Part shown: positions 49,611 through 62,129 of the stretch, piece by piece
Layout: every line of letters starts with the position of its first letter
Numbering within the stretch: position 1 is the first letter of the stretch
Assembly (NCBI GenBank): GCA_039881145.1
Contig: JAYKKI010000009.1
Coordinates: forward strand, 11,038,001 to 11,102,000
Reading direction: 5' to 3'
DNA from: Druceiella hillmani
Taxonomy: Eukaryota; Arthropoda; Insecta; Lepidoptera; Hepialidae
Length of the DNA: 64,000 nucleotides
Program-made: the position numbers and the translations under genes
The notes under the pieces: model-generated
Database searches by the model: none
Told to the model about the DNA's origin: nothing
Seen by the model: only the letters and a program-made list of their open reading frames with translations

Positions 49611-50678
49611 GTTGAAGTGAGTTTTCTAGATGCTGGAACGAGTAGATTGTTAGTAGTTTAGCCACTCCGATCAGTTACTTAAGTTGGTGGGGACTTGTTG
49701 ATGAAATGTTATCTCAACCAACCAGAGTTAATCCACCTTTAGTTGGATACACATACTTCGATTCACAAATAATTCGCGAAACGCTTATTCGAAATTATTA
49801 GAATGTATCTTGTTTTCTAGATCAAACGTATTATATTACCTAATATTAATTTCCCTTACCATTATTAATTAACGAATGTTTATTGAATCTAAATCGAGAA
49901 CCGTGTTTAAGTCAAGTTCATGTTGGATGTGAAATATTATATAATAACTTCTCCATATGTACTCGAGAGTTTACAACTATTTTCAAAGATTTCTAAGTTC
50001 GTTTATCTTGTAGACTTACGGTATGAAATATGAAACATCATATGAAATTTTGAACGTGCTGTTTATTTAAAGTTTAATATATTGCATAATTCAGACAGAA
50101 CTTTTATGGTAAGTGTTGACAATATTTATCAAGAAATTAATTTTCAGGTATCGTAACCACGTTCCAATCTGATGTAAAATTAAACAGCAAGCGATTTTTG
50201 CACGAACATTTTGCATTTTGAAGTTAGTTTTAGACCTATTTATTGCTTCAAAATCGTTATAATTATAACGATTTTGAAGCAATAAATAGGTCTAAAACTG
50301 ACTTCAAAATGCAAAAGGTCCTAAGTTTTATTTTAAATTATAAAAAACTTTGCTTTTTACCGATACAAGTAACTATACGATAATATTTGATATTCCTGAT
50401 TCGAAATCATGGAGTTTAACGTGATTGGCATCAGCTTACAAATATTTTGCCTTACGCAAATTACAAATTAATATTGGGTGAGTTGCGTAAAATAATAGGA
50501 AGAATGAATAAATGGAGAATTTTATCTTTCTGAGTATTATTTAATATTAATGTTTGGTGATATTGGAAAAGTTTCCAGGTTGTATTTTACTACAACAATT
50601 GAATAGAGAATGCAATATTATTCGGTTTTTATCAAATTTGCAATTATTTTTAATTTTTTAATATACGTTATGTATATA

Positions 50679-52000
50679 CAGAATGTACAGTGGCAGATTT
50701 CAATGTTAGAAAAATTGTAAAAAAAAACTACACCTGTAATACAAAGTAGGTTTATTTTAACTTTATAACAACAAATGCGGATTTTATTTTTTAAAAACCA
50801 CGTTTTCCAAATGGCGGCCATTGAGTCTGACACACTCTTCGAGTCTAGCACACATGTTTTCAAAAACGCGTTTGCAGAGAGACTGAGGTATCCTACTGAC
50901 TTCGGCTCGAATATTTTCTTTAAGTTGTGTCACAGTGCTCGGATTTGTTTTGTAAACAACGAATTTTAAGTATCCCCATAAGAAAAAGTCACATGGGCTT
51001 AAATCGGGTGACCTATGTGGCCACGGTACGGTAGCGTTTCATGATATATTTTTTTTGGAAATAACTGCCGCACTGCATTCATGGACACATTAGCAGTATG
51101 AGCTGTAGCCCCGTCCTGCTGGAACAATGTGTTTTGGTTGAAGGATGGACTATTCTGTAGTTCTACTCTGAAAAAGTCATTTAACATCTGGGCATATCTC
51201 TCCGAATTCACAGTTACAGTTTGGCCACGTTGATTTTCAAAGAAATAAGCCCTATGATTGCAGATGCAGACATGGCACACCAGACTGTTACTTTAGGCTT
51301 ATGTCAAGCCTCTTGATGCATTTGTCCTGGGTTGTGGACATCCCAGTAACGAAAGTTCTGCTTATTCACATATCATCCAATGTGAAAGTGAGCTTCGTCA
51401 GTAAAGAATATGTTACTCATCCGGGTAGCAGTATGAAATCTCAACAACATCACCTCCGCGTAAGTTTTTCTTAATTCAAAGTCAGAATTGTGTAAATCTT
51501 GAACAATTTGTATTTTATATGGATGGAATTCGAGCTTTTTTTGCATTATTGCCTGTAAAGTTGATTTCGGAATTCCCAATATCGATGAACGTGTACGCAA
51601 TGATAAACGGGAATTTTCAACTACAGAAACCATAACACGCTCGACATTTTCATCCGTGGCTACCGATGGTGTAGGTCCTGGCCTGGGCCTATTTAATGTT
51701 GATCCTGTAGCTCTGAACTTTGCTACCCATGACTGAATGAGGTTGATCGATGGTCCATCACGTAATCGACGAATACTGTAATGATTATTAAATCGACGGC
51801 GTGATACAGACAGCGAAAATCCACTCGAAATGTACGCCTCGATGGCAAAAGCGCGGTGCTCTCCACTCCACTGTTCCATGGCTACTATAACGATATTTCT
51901 TTAATTGGTACAGCGCTCTTCTCTCGCTAAACAGTAACCGTGTACTTTTATACTACATTTTAGGCGCTGCGAGTAATGGCGGCCAACACGGTCGGCAAAG
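50679..52000 (-). mobile_element. Tc1/mariner-superfamily element 1, right end not found
   Basis: The left terminal repeat begins CAGAATGTACAGTGGCAGAT at 50679 after a TA, matching the right terminal repeat of the second element. The transposase lies on the minus strand. Upstream of its start (51880-52000) is a GC-richer leader, but no matching right terminal repeat could be found, so that end is truncated, replaced or too diverged. The right limit given is an estimate. Confidence 0.75.
50784..51879 (-). pseudogene. Tc1/mariner transposase pseudogene 1
   Basis: Starts at an ATG at 51879 and has an intact N-terminal 168 codons: helix-turn-helix (residues about 10-55, with SVSRRRFNNHY and INLIQSWVAKFR), the GRPR-like linker PRPGPTP, the second HTH and HPYKIQIVQDL. 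Then the first catalytic Asp appears in FFTDEAHFHIG. The frame then breaks: a TGA just after HIG, a second TGA near 51309, a one-base loss near 51250, and another frameshift near 51045. The second catalytic Asp region (QQDGATAHTA) is readable in the 50999-51280 frame. The transposase is inactive. Overlapping plus-strand frames are shadows. Confidence 0.85.
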
Positions 52001-52114
52001 TAGATTATTTCGAGTTGAGAGAACTCAAGATTGTAATTCATATGGTTTGGTTATATTAAATAATTGTAATGATTTTAATTTAAATAATAAACTTTAAATG
52101 TCCTTTCTTCGTTT

Positions 52115-52136
52115 ATATACATATATATATATATAC

Positions 52137-52191
<55 letters not shown>
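52115..52191. repeat. (TA)n microsatellite in X
   Basis: TA run with cata interruptions at the conserved X position. Confidence 0.9.
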
Positions 52192-52193
<2 letters not shown>

Positions 52194-53994
52194 TATAAAT
52201 TGTCTAGAAAATGGCACAAACTCTGTTTATCCATATAGCGCATAATAATAATGCAAAGAACATTTTCTATCCTGATATACGACATATCTTTCATTGTGAG
52301 TTTTTAAGTTCTCTCTTTTAAGAGTCTCTCAACACAAGAATGGTGAGCAAAAGATATTGATTATTATATCTTAAAGAACATTCTTTGATAAACAACATAT
52401 CGTTGTCAAAGGGCAAAAACGTATAATTATGAATGTTTAGTTTTTACATGAATTTACATGAATTCATTGAAAAGGATAATCTGCTTTTATTGTATGACAA
52501 ATATAAAGAATGTAGATATTATCTATATTAACCTGATATCTAAAAACCCATACTGCCAAATTGAGTTGTCCCTAATCAAACTTAATATTACAACATATAT
52601 TATACATAAGGTTATATAGTTAATTTCGGATTAAAATATCTACTTAGCACTCACCTCTACGTGAAACGATGAATCGAAATTAATATTTAAGCCACAACTT
52701 ACAAAAGCAGGAGATGCAGGTTCACAATCGAGCTGAGGTTTAGCTATAGGGTACACAACTCCTCGTCGTACTTTGTTAAACAGGTTATGAACTTGTTACG
52801 CTTAGTTTGGAGATCAGGTGTAAACGCAATATTATTTCTCACTTGATATAATGAGGCACTAAAAGTAAAACATATTGTGCCTACGTAAATTTTTGAAACC
52901 ACTAAAAATTTCTTGACTACATTTTTTTAGGATTTAATTTTAGAGAGGGATTCAAATTTAACAGAATAAAACTCAATGTTTTAGTTTCCTTACTATCATT
53001 TAATTATAAGTTTATTTTCACAATGAACCTGTACAAATAAAGTTCATGGAAATAAAGACGAAAAATTAATCAATTCAAATATATAACAAACTGAGTAATG
53101 AAATAATTGAAAACTGTCCGAATAGCCTTACATTTTACAATGGATGGCTTCATCGGCGTATATATATAATACAAATTATTAAGTATTTTTCCTAAACCAA
53201 TTTTGTGATATATATTCGAAATTGTCAATATACTCATTTAAAGTAAAAATGTTTACAGAATTATAGAGAAAAGAAAGAGTAAATATTTTTCCACGTATTA
53301 ATATGATAGTAAGTATTATTGGAAGCAGTTCTTACATTTTTAAAATTAAATCATTGTTTTCTAGTTTCAGAAATAGATATACAAAATGATTTCGTACAAA
53401 AAGAGAAATGTATTATGGCATTAATAAATAGTTGAAAGGCTATTTAATTGTTCAAGTATCAAGCAAAAAACTAATGGAATGCTTTTAATGGAACTCTCGT
53501 TAAAATAAATCTTTACATCTAAATTAAATATATCTCAATGCACTTTTTGTTGGTCTTTTTATTTTTTGTTTACACGCTTGCTTGTTTATTCCATATTAAC
53601 ATAAAAAGAAATTCTGAACTAGTTTGAAATAAACTTTCATTAAGATAATGTTTAGGGTACAATTTAAAATGTCGAGTATTCTTTTATTAGGCATTTTCCG
53701 AGGAACATCGAGCTCTATTATCAGCATTTACATACTTAGTGCTCGGACTTAAGACCGATAGATAGCAATTACCGAGACTTTTTTAATTCGGCTTAAAGTT
53801 TAAGCTAAGATTTAAAATACTTTTTCCTGTTAAAGGGTATTACGCAACAAAAAAATTGTAGTTTGGAAATATTAAAAAATATCCCTTTTTAGCAATATGA
53901 ACTTAAACATAAAAAAAAATTAAATACAATTATGAACAATGGCAAAATTTTGTTTCACAACTCGATATAATAAATTTTTTGAATAATCTTAAAA

Positions 53995-55020
53995 GAAAAA
54001 TAATAATCTGTTTTATAATTTCAATAAACGCGAAATTTACAAGATAATTTGAAAATACATCCCCATATTTAGAACAGAAACAAAAATTCTGTTAAAATAA
54101 TCGAGAACTATTGAAATACATACCAGTGTATCGAATAATATCAAAATTTCTTGCCACAAAATATGTAATTCGTCATTTTATAGTTAGACAATAAGTGAAG
54201 AGTAGGGACTTAATAAAGCAAATTCCCATGGGGTAACTTCGAAATGTATAGCCCGTTTTATCTTTTCGATCTTTCCCACGCGAAATTCAAAAGATAACTT
54301 CAAGGTATATGACCATATTTGAAGTAAAAAAAAATAAATATATAACAACTTTATTCCATCAAAATATGTTACTCTTTTATATTATTGGTTATAGTTTTGT
54401 GTTATTTGTCAATTAAAAAAAATAGAAATACTTGTAAAAAAACCAGGCAAGGGAACAAATTCTACGTAATACCAAGTTTCTCATTAGAGTATTTTGAAAA
54501 TAATAGCTAAATTTTTCTTTTGACCTTATGCAAAATTTATAAAACAATTTGAAAATTGGTCGCCATGTCCGAAGTAAAAAATAAAAATTGCTTCACAATT
54601 ATAGGAATCTACTGAAATTCATACAAATATTACGTATATCTAATAAAACCAAACTTTACTATCTAAAGATTCATAAATAGTTGTTTCATCTATAGTTATT
54701 AGCAAAGAGTACGTACTTGTAAAACAAACCAAGCAAATCACAATAAATTTTAAACAATTAAATATCCCCACAATGATCTTGAAGTTAATAGCCCGTTTTA
54801 TCTTTTCTTCCTACGTGAAATTTGCAAGAGAACTGGAGAATATATCGCCATATTTGAAGTAAAAAAACGAATTACCTACTTTTGGGCAAGACAATTTGAT
54901 ATTATCCTATGTGAGTAACATTGATATGTATTCCAGTAGCTTCCGATGACTTTAAAATATAAATTTTCTTGTTGTCTTGTAAATTTTACGTAGGTTGAAA
55001 GAATTAAAATAGGTCACAAT
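53995..55020. repeat. S satellite array, mainly forward with a short reversed end
   Basis: Forward monomers with anchors near 54196, 54419 and 54706. A switch to reverse orientation occurs near 54870-54900, with a reversed partial monomer to about 55020 (gtaaattttacgtaggttga). It forms the middle of the 49.6-57.9 kb palindrome. Confidence 0.65.
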
Positions 55021-57935
55021 TCTTTTTTTTAGTTTATTTAGAAAGTAAATTACATCGAGTTGTGAACCAAAATTTCGCCATTGATCAAAATAATTTTATT
55101 TCAATTTTGTTTTATTTGTTTACTTCATACTACTACAAAAGTATATTTTTACTAAGCACTTAATATATGAATGTTGATAGAATTTGATGTTCCTCACAAA
55201 ATACGTGATAAAAAAATATTTAACATTTTAAATTGTACTTTGAGCGTCATCTTAGTGAAACTTTATTTCAAATTGGTTGAACAGATTTTTTATATTATGA
55301 CCAAATCGAACAAACAAGCGCTTGAATAAGAAATAGAAATAACGAAAAAAGTTCCTGTGATATATATTTAATATAAGCAAAATTTGGTCAAATTTTAATG
55401 AAATGCAAGATTTATTTTATCGAGAGTTCCGTTTAAAGCAGTCCACTAGCTTTTTGCTTGATACTTGAACAAGCGTATTAGCTATTTACTAACGACATAA
55501 TACCTGTCTCTTTTTGTACAAAATCATTTTGTGTACCAATTTTTCAAATTAGATAAAAATAGTTTAGTTTCAAAAATGTAAGAACTGATTTGAATAGAAG
55601 CTGCTATCATACAACCACATTGAAAAATCTTTACACCCTCTTCTCTACATAATACGGTGAAAATGTTTATTTCAAATGAATATATTGGAAATCCCGAATA
55701 TCTATCACCAAATTTGTTAAGGAGAAATATTTAATAATTAATATTATTATTATTTTGTAAGGCGATAAAGCCGGCCAATGTACGACAACAGGTTATTTGA
55801 ACTGTTTTAAAGGAATGGATTAGCCAACTGGTTATTTAAATTGAATAATTTTTCTTTTGTGTTTTCCTCAACTTTACTTGTACAGGTTCAATGTGAGTAT
55901 TTTAAAAAATTACATAGACACATAGCACATTTTACGTTTAGTGCTCCATTGTACCAAGCTTGTAATAATATTGCATTCATAACTGTCCTCAAAATATTGC
56001 GTAACAAGTTCATAACTGGTTTAACAAACACAAAACACAATGAGTAGCGTACCCTATATCCGCAACAGCCGGGCCATGTGTAAATCTCAGCTCGATTGTG
56101 AGCCCGCAGGCCTGCTTTTGTAAGTTGTGGCTTAAATATTAAGATGAATACTATGTTTCATAAAGAGGGTAGGGCTAAGTTGATATTTTAATCCGACTTG
56201 AAGTATATGACCTTAAATATGGTTCACATAGTAATATTATATTGGTTAGGGATAACACGTTTTGGCAGTATGCATTTTTATACATTACGTTAATATAATT
56301 AATTTATGGTTGTCTCAAACTTCTCAAATAATAATAGCTGACCCCGTTCGATGATTTCAACTGCTAATTGATACTAAAACGGTACTAGTACTCGAGTTTT
56401 GCTATAAAAATGAAACATTCATAATTATTATCTTCTACCGTTTTACGAAGACATTTTGTTAGTCAAAGAATGTTTTTTAAATTGAAATAATAATTGTCTT
56501 CTGCTCACTATTTTTGTGTTGAGAAACTCTTAAAAGGGAAAACGTAAAGACTCACAATTAAATATATGTCTTATTTCAGAACAGAAAATATTCGTTGCAT
56601 TAGAATGCACTGAATAACACTGTATTTTCTGCTCCTTTGTTTTAGCAAAATACTTCCTGGAAACTTTTTCAATATCATCAACCATTGATGAGAAATAACA
56701 TTCAAAAACACAAAATTCTTTATTTATTCATTCTTCCGGTTATTTTATGAAACTCAGCCAATATAACAAATTCCACAAAGCAAAATACTAACCGGATAAC
56801 AGTCACGTTAAACTTCCTGATCTTGAATTGAACATTGTTAAGTATTGTCGTATAGTTACTTCGATAAGTACAGAATATGGTTTTGAATAATTTAAAATGA
56901 AACTCAGTGTAATTACAATGATTTTAATATAATAAAAAAGTCTAAAACTGCACAAAACGCTAAATGCTTTGTCAAAGACCTCTTGATATTTCATTTTACA
57001 ATCACGATCGCAATTACACCTATATGTGGTGTGATTACGATATGTAAAAATTAATTTCTTGAAATATACCTCCATCACCTTCTCGTCATATAAATTATGT
57101 TTTAGACATTGTCAAGTATTATCGTATAATTTAACGTCGTGACGTATTATCGTTCTTCGTAACTTCGATTAGAATAGAACAAGCTTTTGAATAATTTGAA
57201 ATAAAACTCAAAGCAATTTTAACGATTTTACCCTAATAAATCTGCCTAAAGCAGACAAAAATCTCTTGATATTTAATTTTTCACATCATCACGATTGCGG
57301 TTATACTGGTTTGTGATGTCATCACGATATGTGAAAATAATTTTTTTGAAGTATGCTACTATTGCTTACTCGTAATACAAATTCGGTTTATATTATGCAA
57401 TCAACGTTTAAATAAACAGTACGTCTAAATTTTTGCCATTGTCGTTATCGCATATCTATAAATTAAATGATCAATATACTTACTTTCGAATACATAAAGT
57501 GAAGTTGTCATAATTAAATGGAACTACGTGATGTAGTATTATTTCTACTATTATAATTAGATTACATTGTTTAACCGTGATATTTTACACTCAGAAAGTT
57601 CCAATCGGAGAAAAATAACGAAGGAGATACCGTAAAGCTAAAGCAGTTTAAAGTAACTTTTCATCAACTATCCCCTCACCAACTTAAGTAATCAATCAGA
57701 GCGTCTTAACAGCATCCGAAAGGATATTTTTGATGTCTTTTCATCTCACGTTAGAAACACTCCTGCTTTACTTTGAGAACTATTTTCGAAGTTAAATATT
57801 ACATTGGGGCTCTGATCTTGCTTGTCAGCCGTATGTTGCCGTTAAAGCGAAACACATGTATTCCAATATGATTTTGAGTGAATTAAGTTTAAGTAAATTC
57901 AATAATAATGTTGAATTAATCTCCTTTGCTTGGTT
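55020..57935 (-). repeat. X block, reverse
   Basis: Right arm of the palindrome: 55990-56120 mirrors 52690-52810 (Y segment), 56440-56480 mirrors 52340-52400, and 56660-56720 mirrors 50530-50580. The outer end near 57660-57890 mirrors 49640-49710 and 190-300. It contains no (TA)n tract and no mariner, so this arm shows the uninterrupted state. A short foldback fragment lies near its outer end. Confidence 0.7.
57508..57550. repeat. Foldback element arm fragment
   Basis: A 40-odd bp match to the terminal arm of the foldback family (cataattaaatggaactacg; tgatgtagtattatttctac). The rest of the element is absent. Confidence 0.55.
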
Positions 57936-58425
57936 TATTTTAACAGTAAACAGTAACTCTTTGCTAATAAATTAATGAAAAAACAACGAATTACATGTTT
58001 TAGAATAATAACGTTGATATTATTCGATAGAAATAATAGTAATTAATTTTCCAGTAAATTCCGATGATTTTATAAAAAAATTTAATTTTTATTAGGAATA
58101 TGGCGATGTATTTTCATGTTATCTTGTAAATTTTGCGCAGGGTGAATATATAAAATGGGCTACTAATTTCAAAATATTCTAATGGGAATTTTTAATTAAT
58201 TAGAATGCCTCGTCCTTTCCCTGGTTTGATTCACGTATACCTACACTATGCTAATAAACTAATGATGAAATTATGAATGTTATATTTTTAAGCAATAAAG
58301 TTTGCAATTATTCGATATAAGTAGTACTGGTATGTATTCTGATAGTTTCCGGTGATTTTAATGATATTTTTAGTTTTTATTTCAATAAAGTGTCAAGGCA
58401 TCTTATGAATTTAGCGAAGGATGAG
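57935..58425 (-). repeat. S satellite monomers, reverse
   Basis: Two reversed monomers. Landmarks: ctttgcttggtttattttaa near 57928, gcgcagggtgaatatataaa near 58134, and tcctttccctggtttgattc near 58212. Confidence 0.62.
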
Positions 58426-59560
58426 AAAGTAAAAAAGAAATAATCTGGGCATATCATAGTTACATGAATATTATTTATAGTAGTAGTTTTTCCTAAACTA
58501 GATATTAAAAAATCATAAAATTCTCACAGAAATACAAAGCGCTACAAAGCAATTTTTTGGGTCGGTTTCTTAAAAAAATTTATGACTAATATCATTTATT
58601 AGATTAAAATGCAATAACTGATTGAAAAACTTAGTAAAGGTTATAAAAATAAGAAAATAATGTATTAACATAAGAAATAAACATAAGTCGTAATGATATA
58701 AAGAATTTGATTTCTTTCCATACAAAAGACTGCGATATAAAATGACTTAATAAACTTGAAAATATTTTAATAAAGTGATGACAATTTTTTTATTATAATG
58801 ATAAATCATTGCTTTTTGAGTCAACTTTTAGCGTACAAAAATTTGGAAGTACATAATTTCAAAATTGATAACTAAGTTTGAGGCATTAAGGCCACCCGCC
58901 TTTCAAAACGGAATTGCATTGAAATCAGGGAAGGGTTCGTAAAATTTAGAGAAAATATTCTTCAAATTAGCATAATATATCGTTAAGGGTGTCTGATTGT
59001 AACCCTATGCACAACCTTCGTAAACTACTTACAACTTACTATAACGTATTTAAGAATTTACTAGGTAGAGTGAACACTAAATTCGGTAGTGAAATTTAAA
59101 AGGAGTAGTGAGCTCGGTATCGCTTCTTTGAACTTCAGTTTTAAAACATATTAGCCTAGTTCACTGTATTATATTACTTTTGAGTAAATATTTGTGAAAG
59201 AGATATACTTTACTAATTACAAAAAATAAGTTGAATATAGTATATACGCAAATAGATTTATGAATGGAATACAGAGAGTGTTTAAATATATAGTAGTTCG
59301 TTGTTTGATTCGTGTTTGTTATACTAAAACAGTTCCACATGAAACGCAACAAAATGCAACAGTGAAACGTATTTATTTATAATTAGTGATCGCCCTGTGG
59401 TCAAAATTGGACCATCATTCATTAAATTTTTAATATTAAACGTTATTGAAATTCTTTTTCAAAGAGTATACCTATGTAATCATTGCATACGATTCCTTTG
59501 AAATGTTTCCTGATATGTAAGCAGAGAGCGTGAACAAATACGTCATTACGGTGTACCTCT
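58425..59560 (+). repeat. E block, forward, with an extra segment
   Basis: Parallel to 48700-49610. Between about 59228 and 59436 it carries about 210 bp with no counterpart in the copy at 49480-49500, flanked by AT-rich sequence. The 63-codon minus-strand frame at 59161-59352 lies across this and is not conserved. Confidence 0.64.
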
Positions 59561-60333
59561 CAGTTGTTGCAATGCGTTGCCTAGATGCTGAAATGAAAAG
59601 ATTGTTAGTAGTTTAGACGATCTGATCAGTTACTTAATTTGGTGAGATACTAGTTAGGACAATGTTATCTTAAAAAACCACAGTTAATCTACCCTTGGTT
59701 GGAATCTTGTAGTATCTCATTTGTTATCTATCTGCGACAGGAACTTTGTGACTAAAATATAACTTAACAGCATAATCTAATTATTATATATATTTCGATT
59801 CAAACGAAATTCGTGAAATGCTTATTCGAAATTAATAGTCTTCTTTTTAGGTCAAATATGTCACATTACCTAATATTAATTTCTTTTATCATTATTAATT
59901 AACGAATGTTTAGTGACTCTAAATTAAGAACCGTGTTTAAATCAGGTTCATATTTCATGTGAAATATAATATGGTAGAAATACTTAATTGATGCTTGTAC
60001 ACAGAAATTACAATTTCAGCATATGCATTCAGGAGTCAAAAAGTATTTTCAAAGATTTATAAGTTGACTATCTTCTATACATACTATAACCATCATTTGA
60101 AGTTTTGTACGTGCTATTTATTTCAAATTTAATATATTACATAATAAAGACTGAATTTATATGGCGAATAAGCGATGACGTCATTTATAAAGAAATTAAT
60201 TTTCATGTATCGTAATCACATCCCAATCTGGTGATGTCAGTTTTAGACCTATTGATTACTTTAAAATCGTTATATTTACCCTAAGTTTTATTTTAAATTA
60301 TTTAAAATCTTGCTGTGTACTGATATAATACCT

Positions 60334-60370
<37 letters not shown>

Positions 60371-60372
60371 AT

Positions 60373-60427
<55 letters not shown>

Positions 60428-62127
60428 TATATATATACATATATAAAGGACTTATCTTTCATTGTGACAGACAACATATTTTCGTCGAAGGGCAAACATT
60501 GATAATTATGAATATTTAGTTTTTACTGTCAAAATTTTAGTTGATGTCAATACAGCAGATGAATTCATGAAAAGGGATTATCTACCTTTATTGTATGACA
60601 AATCTGAAACATGCGTATATTATTTACATTCACATAATGTCTGAAAATATATACAATCAAATTGACTTGTTTCTAACCAAACATATTATTACAACACGAA
60701 TTAAACATCTGGTTATATACTTGAATTTTGGTTAAAATATCAAGGTAGCACTCATGTCTGCGTGAAATTACGAATTGAAATTAATATTTGAGTCACAACT
60801 TACAAAAGCAGTGGCTGCGGGCTTACAATCGAGCTGAGTTTTACACATGGCCCGGCTATTGCGGCTACAGGGTACACAACTCATCATACTTTGTTGAACC
60901 AGTTATGAACTTGTTACGCAAAGTTTGGGGACAGGTATGAATACAATATTAATACCAACTTGGTACGATGGGGCACTGAACGTATAACGGGCTATGCGTC
61001 TACGTAAATTTTGAAACTACTAAAAACTTCTTACATACATTTTTCAGGATGTAATTTTAGGCGGGAATTTAAATTTAGCATTTATTTTACTTTCCTTACG
61101 ATAGTTTTATTATAAGTTTATTTTAACGTGTACAAGTAAAAATAATGGAAACCAAGAAGAAAAATTAATCGATTCAAGTAGATAACCAAAATAGGTAATG
61201 AAATGATTAAAAACAGTCTAAATAACCTGACGTTGTACATTGGCTGGCTTCATCAGCTCACAATATAATAACAACACAAATTATTTAGTATTTTGCCTAA
61301 ATCAATTTTTTGATAAATGTTCAGAATTGTCAATATACCTATTTAAAATAAACATTTTTATTAAATAGTATAGGGAAGAAATAGTAAAGATTTTTTCACG
61401 TATTAATATGATTGTAACTTTTATTGGGAACAGTTCTTACATTTTTAAAATTGTTTTTAAGTTTCAGAAATAGACGCACAAAATTATTTCGCAGAAAAAG
61501 AGAAAGGTCATGTAATTAATATATAGTTGAAGTCGTTATAGTTGTAATAGTTAAAATAAATCTTTATATCTACATTAAATATACCTCAAAGGACTTTTTT
61601 TTGGCTTTTCTATTTTTGTTAACGCGCTTGATTGTTTATTCGATCAAAACATAAAAAAACTGCTGAACCAGTTTGAAATAAACTTTCACAAAGATGATGC
61701 TTTACGTACAATTTAAAATGTCAAATATTTTTTATCAGGTATATTCCGAGGAACATCAAACTCTGTTATCAGCGTTCGCATACTAAGTACTCGGTACGCG
61801 AACTTAAGACCGACAGAGAGCAATTGCCAAGACTATTATGTCTATTCGGCTGAAGGTTTAATCTAAGACTTAAAGTACTTTTTCCCGTTCAATGGTATCA
61901 TGTAACTCGAAAATCGTAGTTTAGAAAAATTAAAAATTAGACTTTTGTAGCAATATGAAATAAATATAAAAAAAAATTTAAATACAATAATTTTGATGAA
62001 TGACAAAATTTTGTTTTATAACTCAGTGTAAGTAATTTTTTTGTATAATCTTAAAAGAAAAATAATAACCTATTTTATATTTTCAGTCTTTGGGAAATTT
62101 ACAAGATAATTTGAAAATAATTACTGC
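59560..62127 (+). repeat. X block, forward, last copy
   Basis: Parallel to 49610-53995 but without mariner 1. It has the outer landmark ggtgagatactagttaggac near 59641, the (TA)n tract, the Y segment (about 60780-61045), and the catactaagtactcggtacg segment near 61780. It ends at mariner 2. Confidence 0.68.
60334..60445. repeat. (TA)n-(GT)n-(TA)n microsatellite in X
   Basis: TA, then a GT run (about 60353-60370), then TA. It lies at the conserved X position. Confidence 0.9.
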
Positions 62128-62129
62128 TA

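Larger units (their letters stand above)
49610..53995 (+). repeat. X block, forward, hosting a mariner element
   Basis: Contains the ctagatgctggaacgagtag segment, the X interior, a mariner insertion (about 50679-52000), the (TA)n tract and the Y segment (about 52680-52930). At 50225-50325 lies a short perfect-looking local palindrome around aattataacgattttgaagc. It pairs with 55020-57935 as the left arm of a palindrome centred near 54400. Confidence 0.68.

Noticed and set aside
50091..50282. 63-codon minus-strand frame
   Set aside because: It lies across a short local palindrome in X, and the other X copies do not keep it open.
50775..50969. Plus-strand frame over mariner 1
   Set aside because: It is a shadow of the transposase on the other strand.
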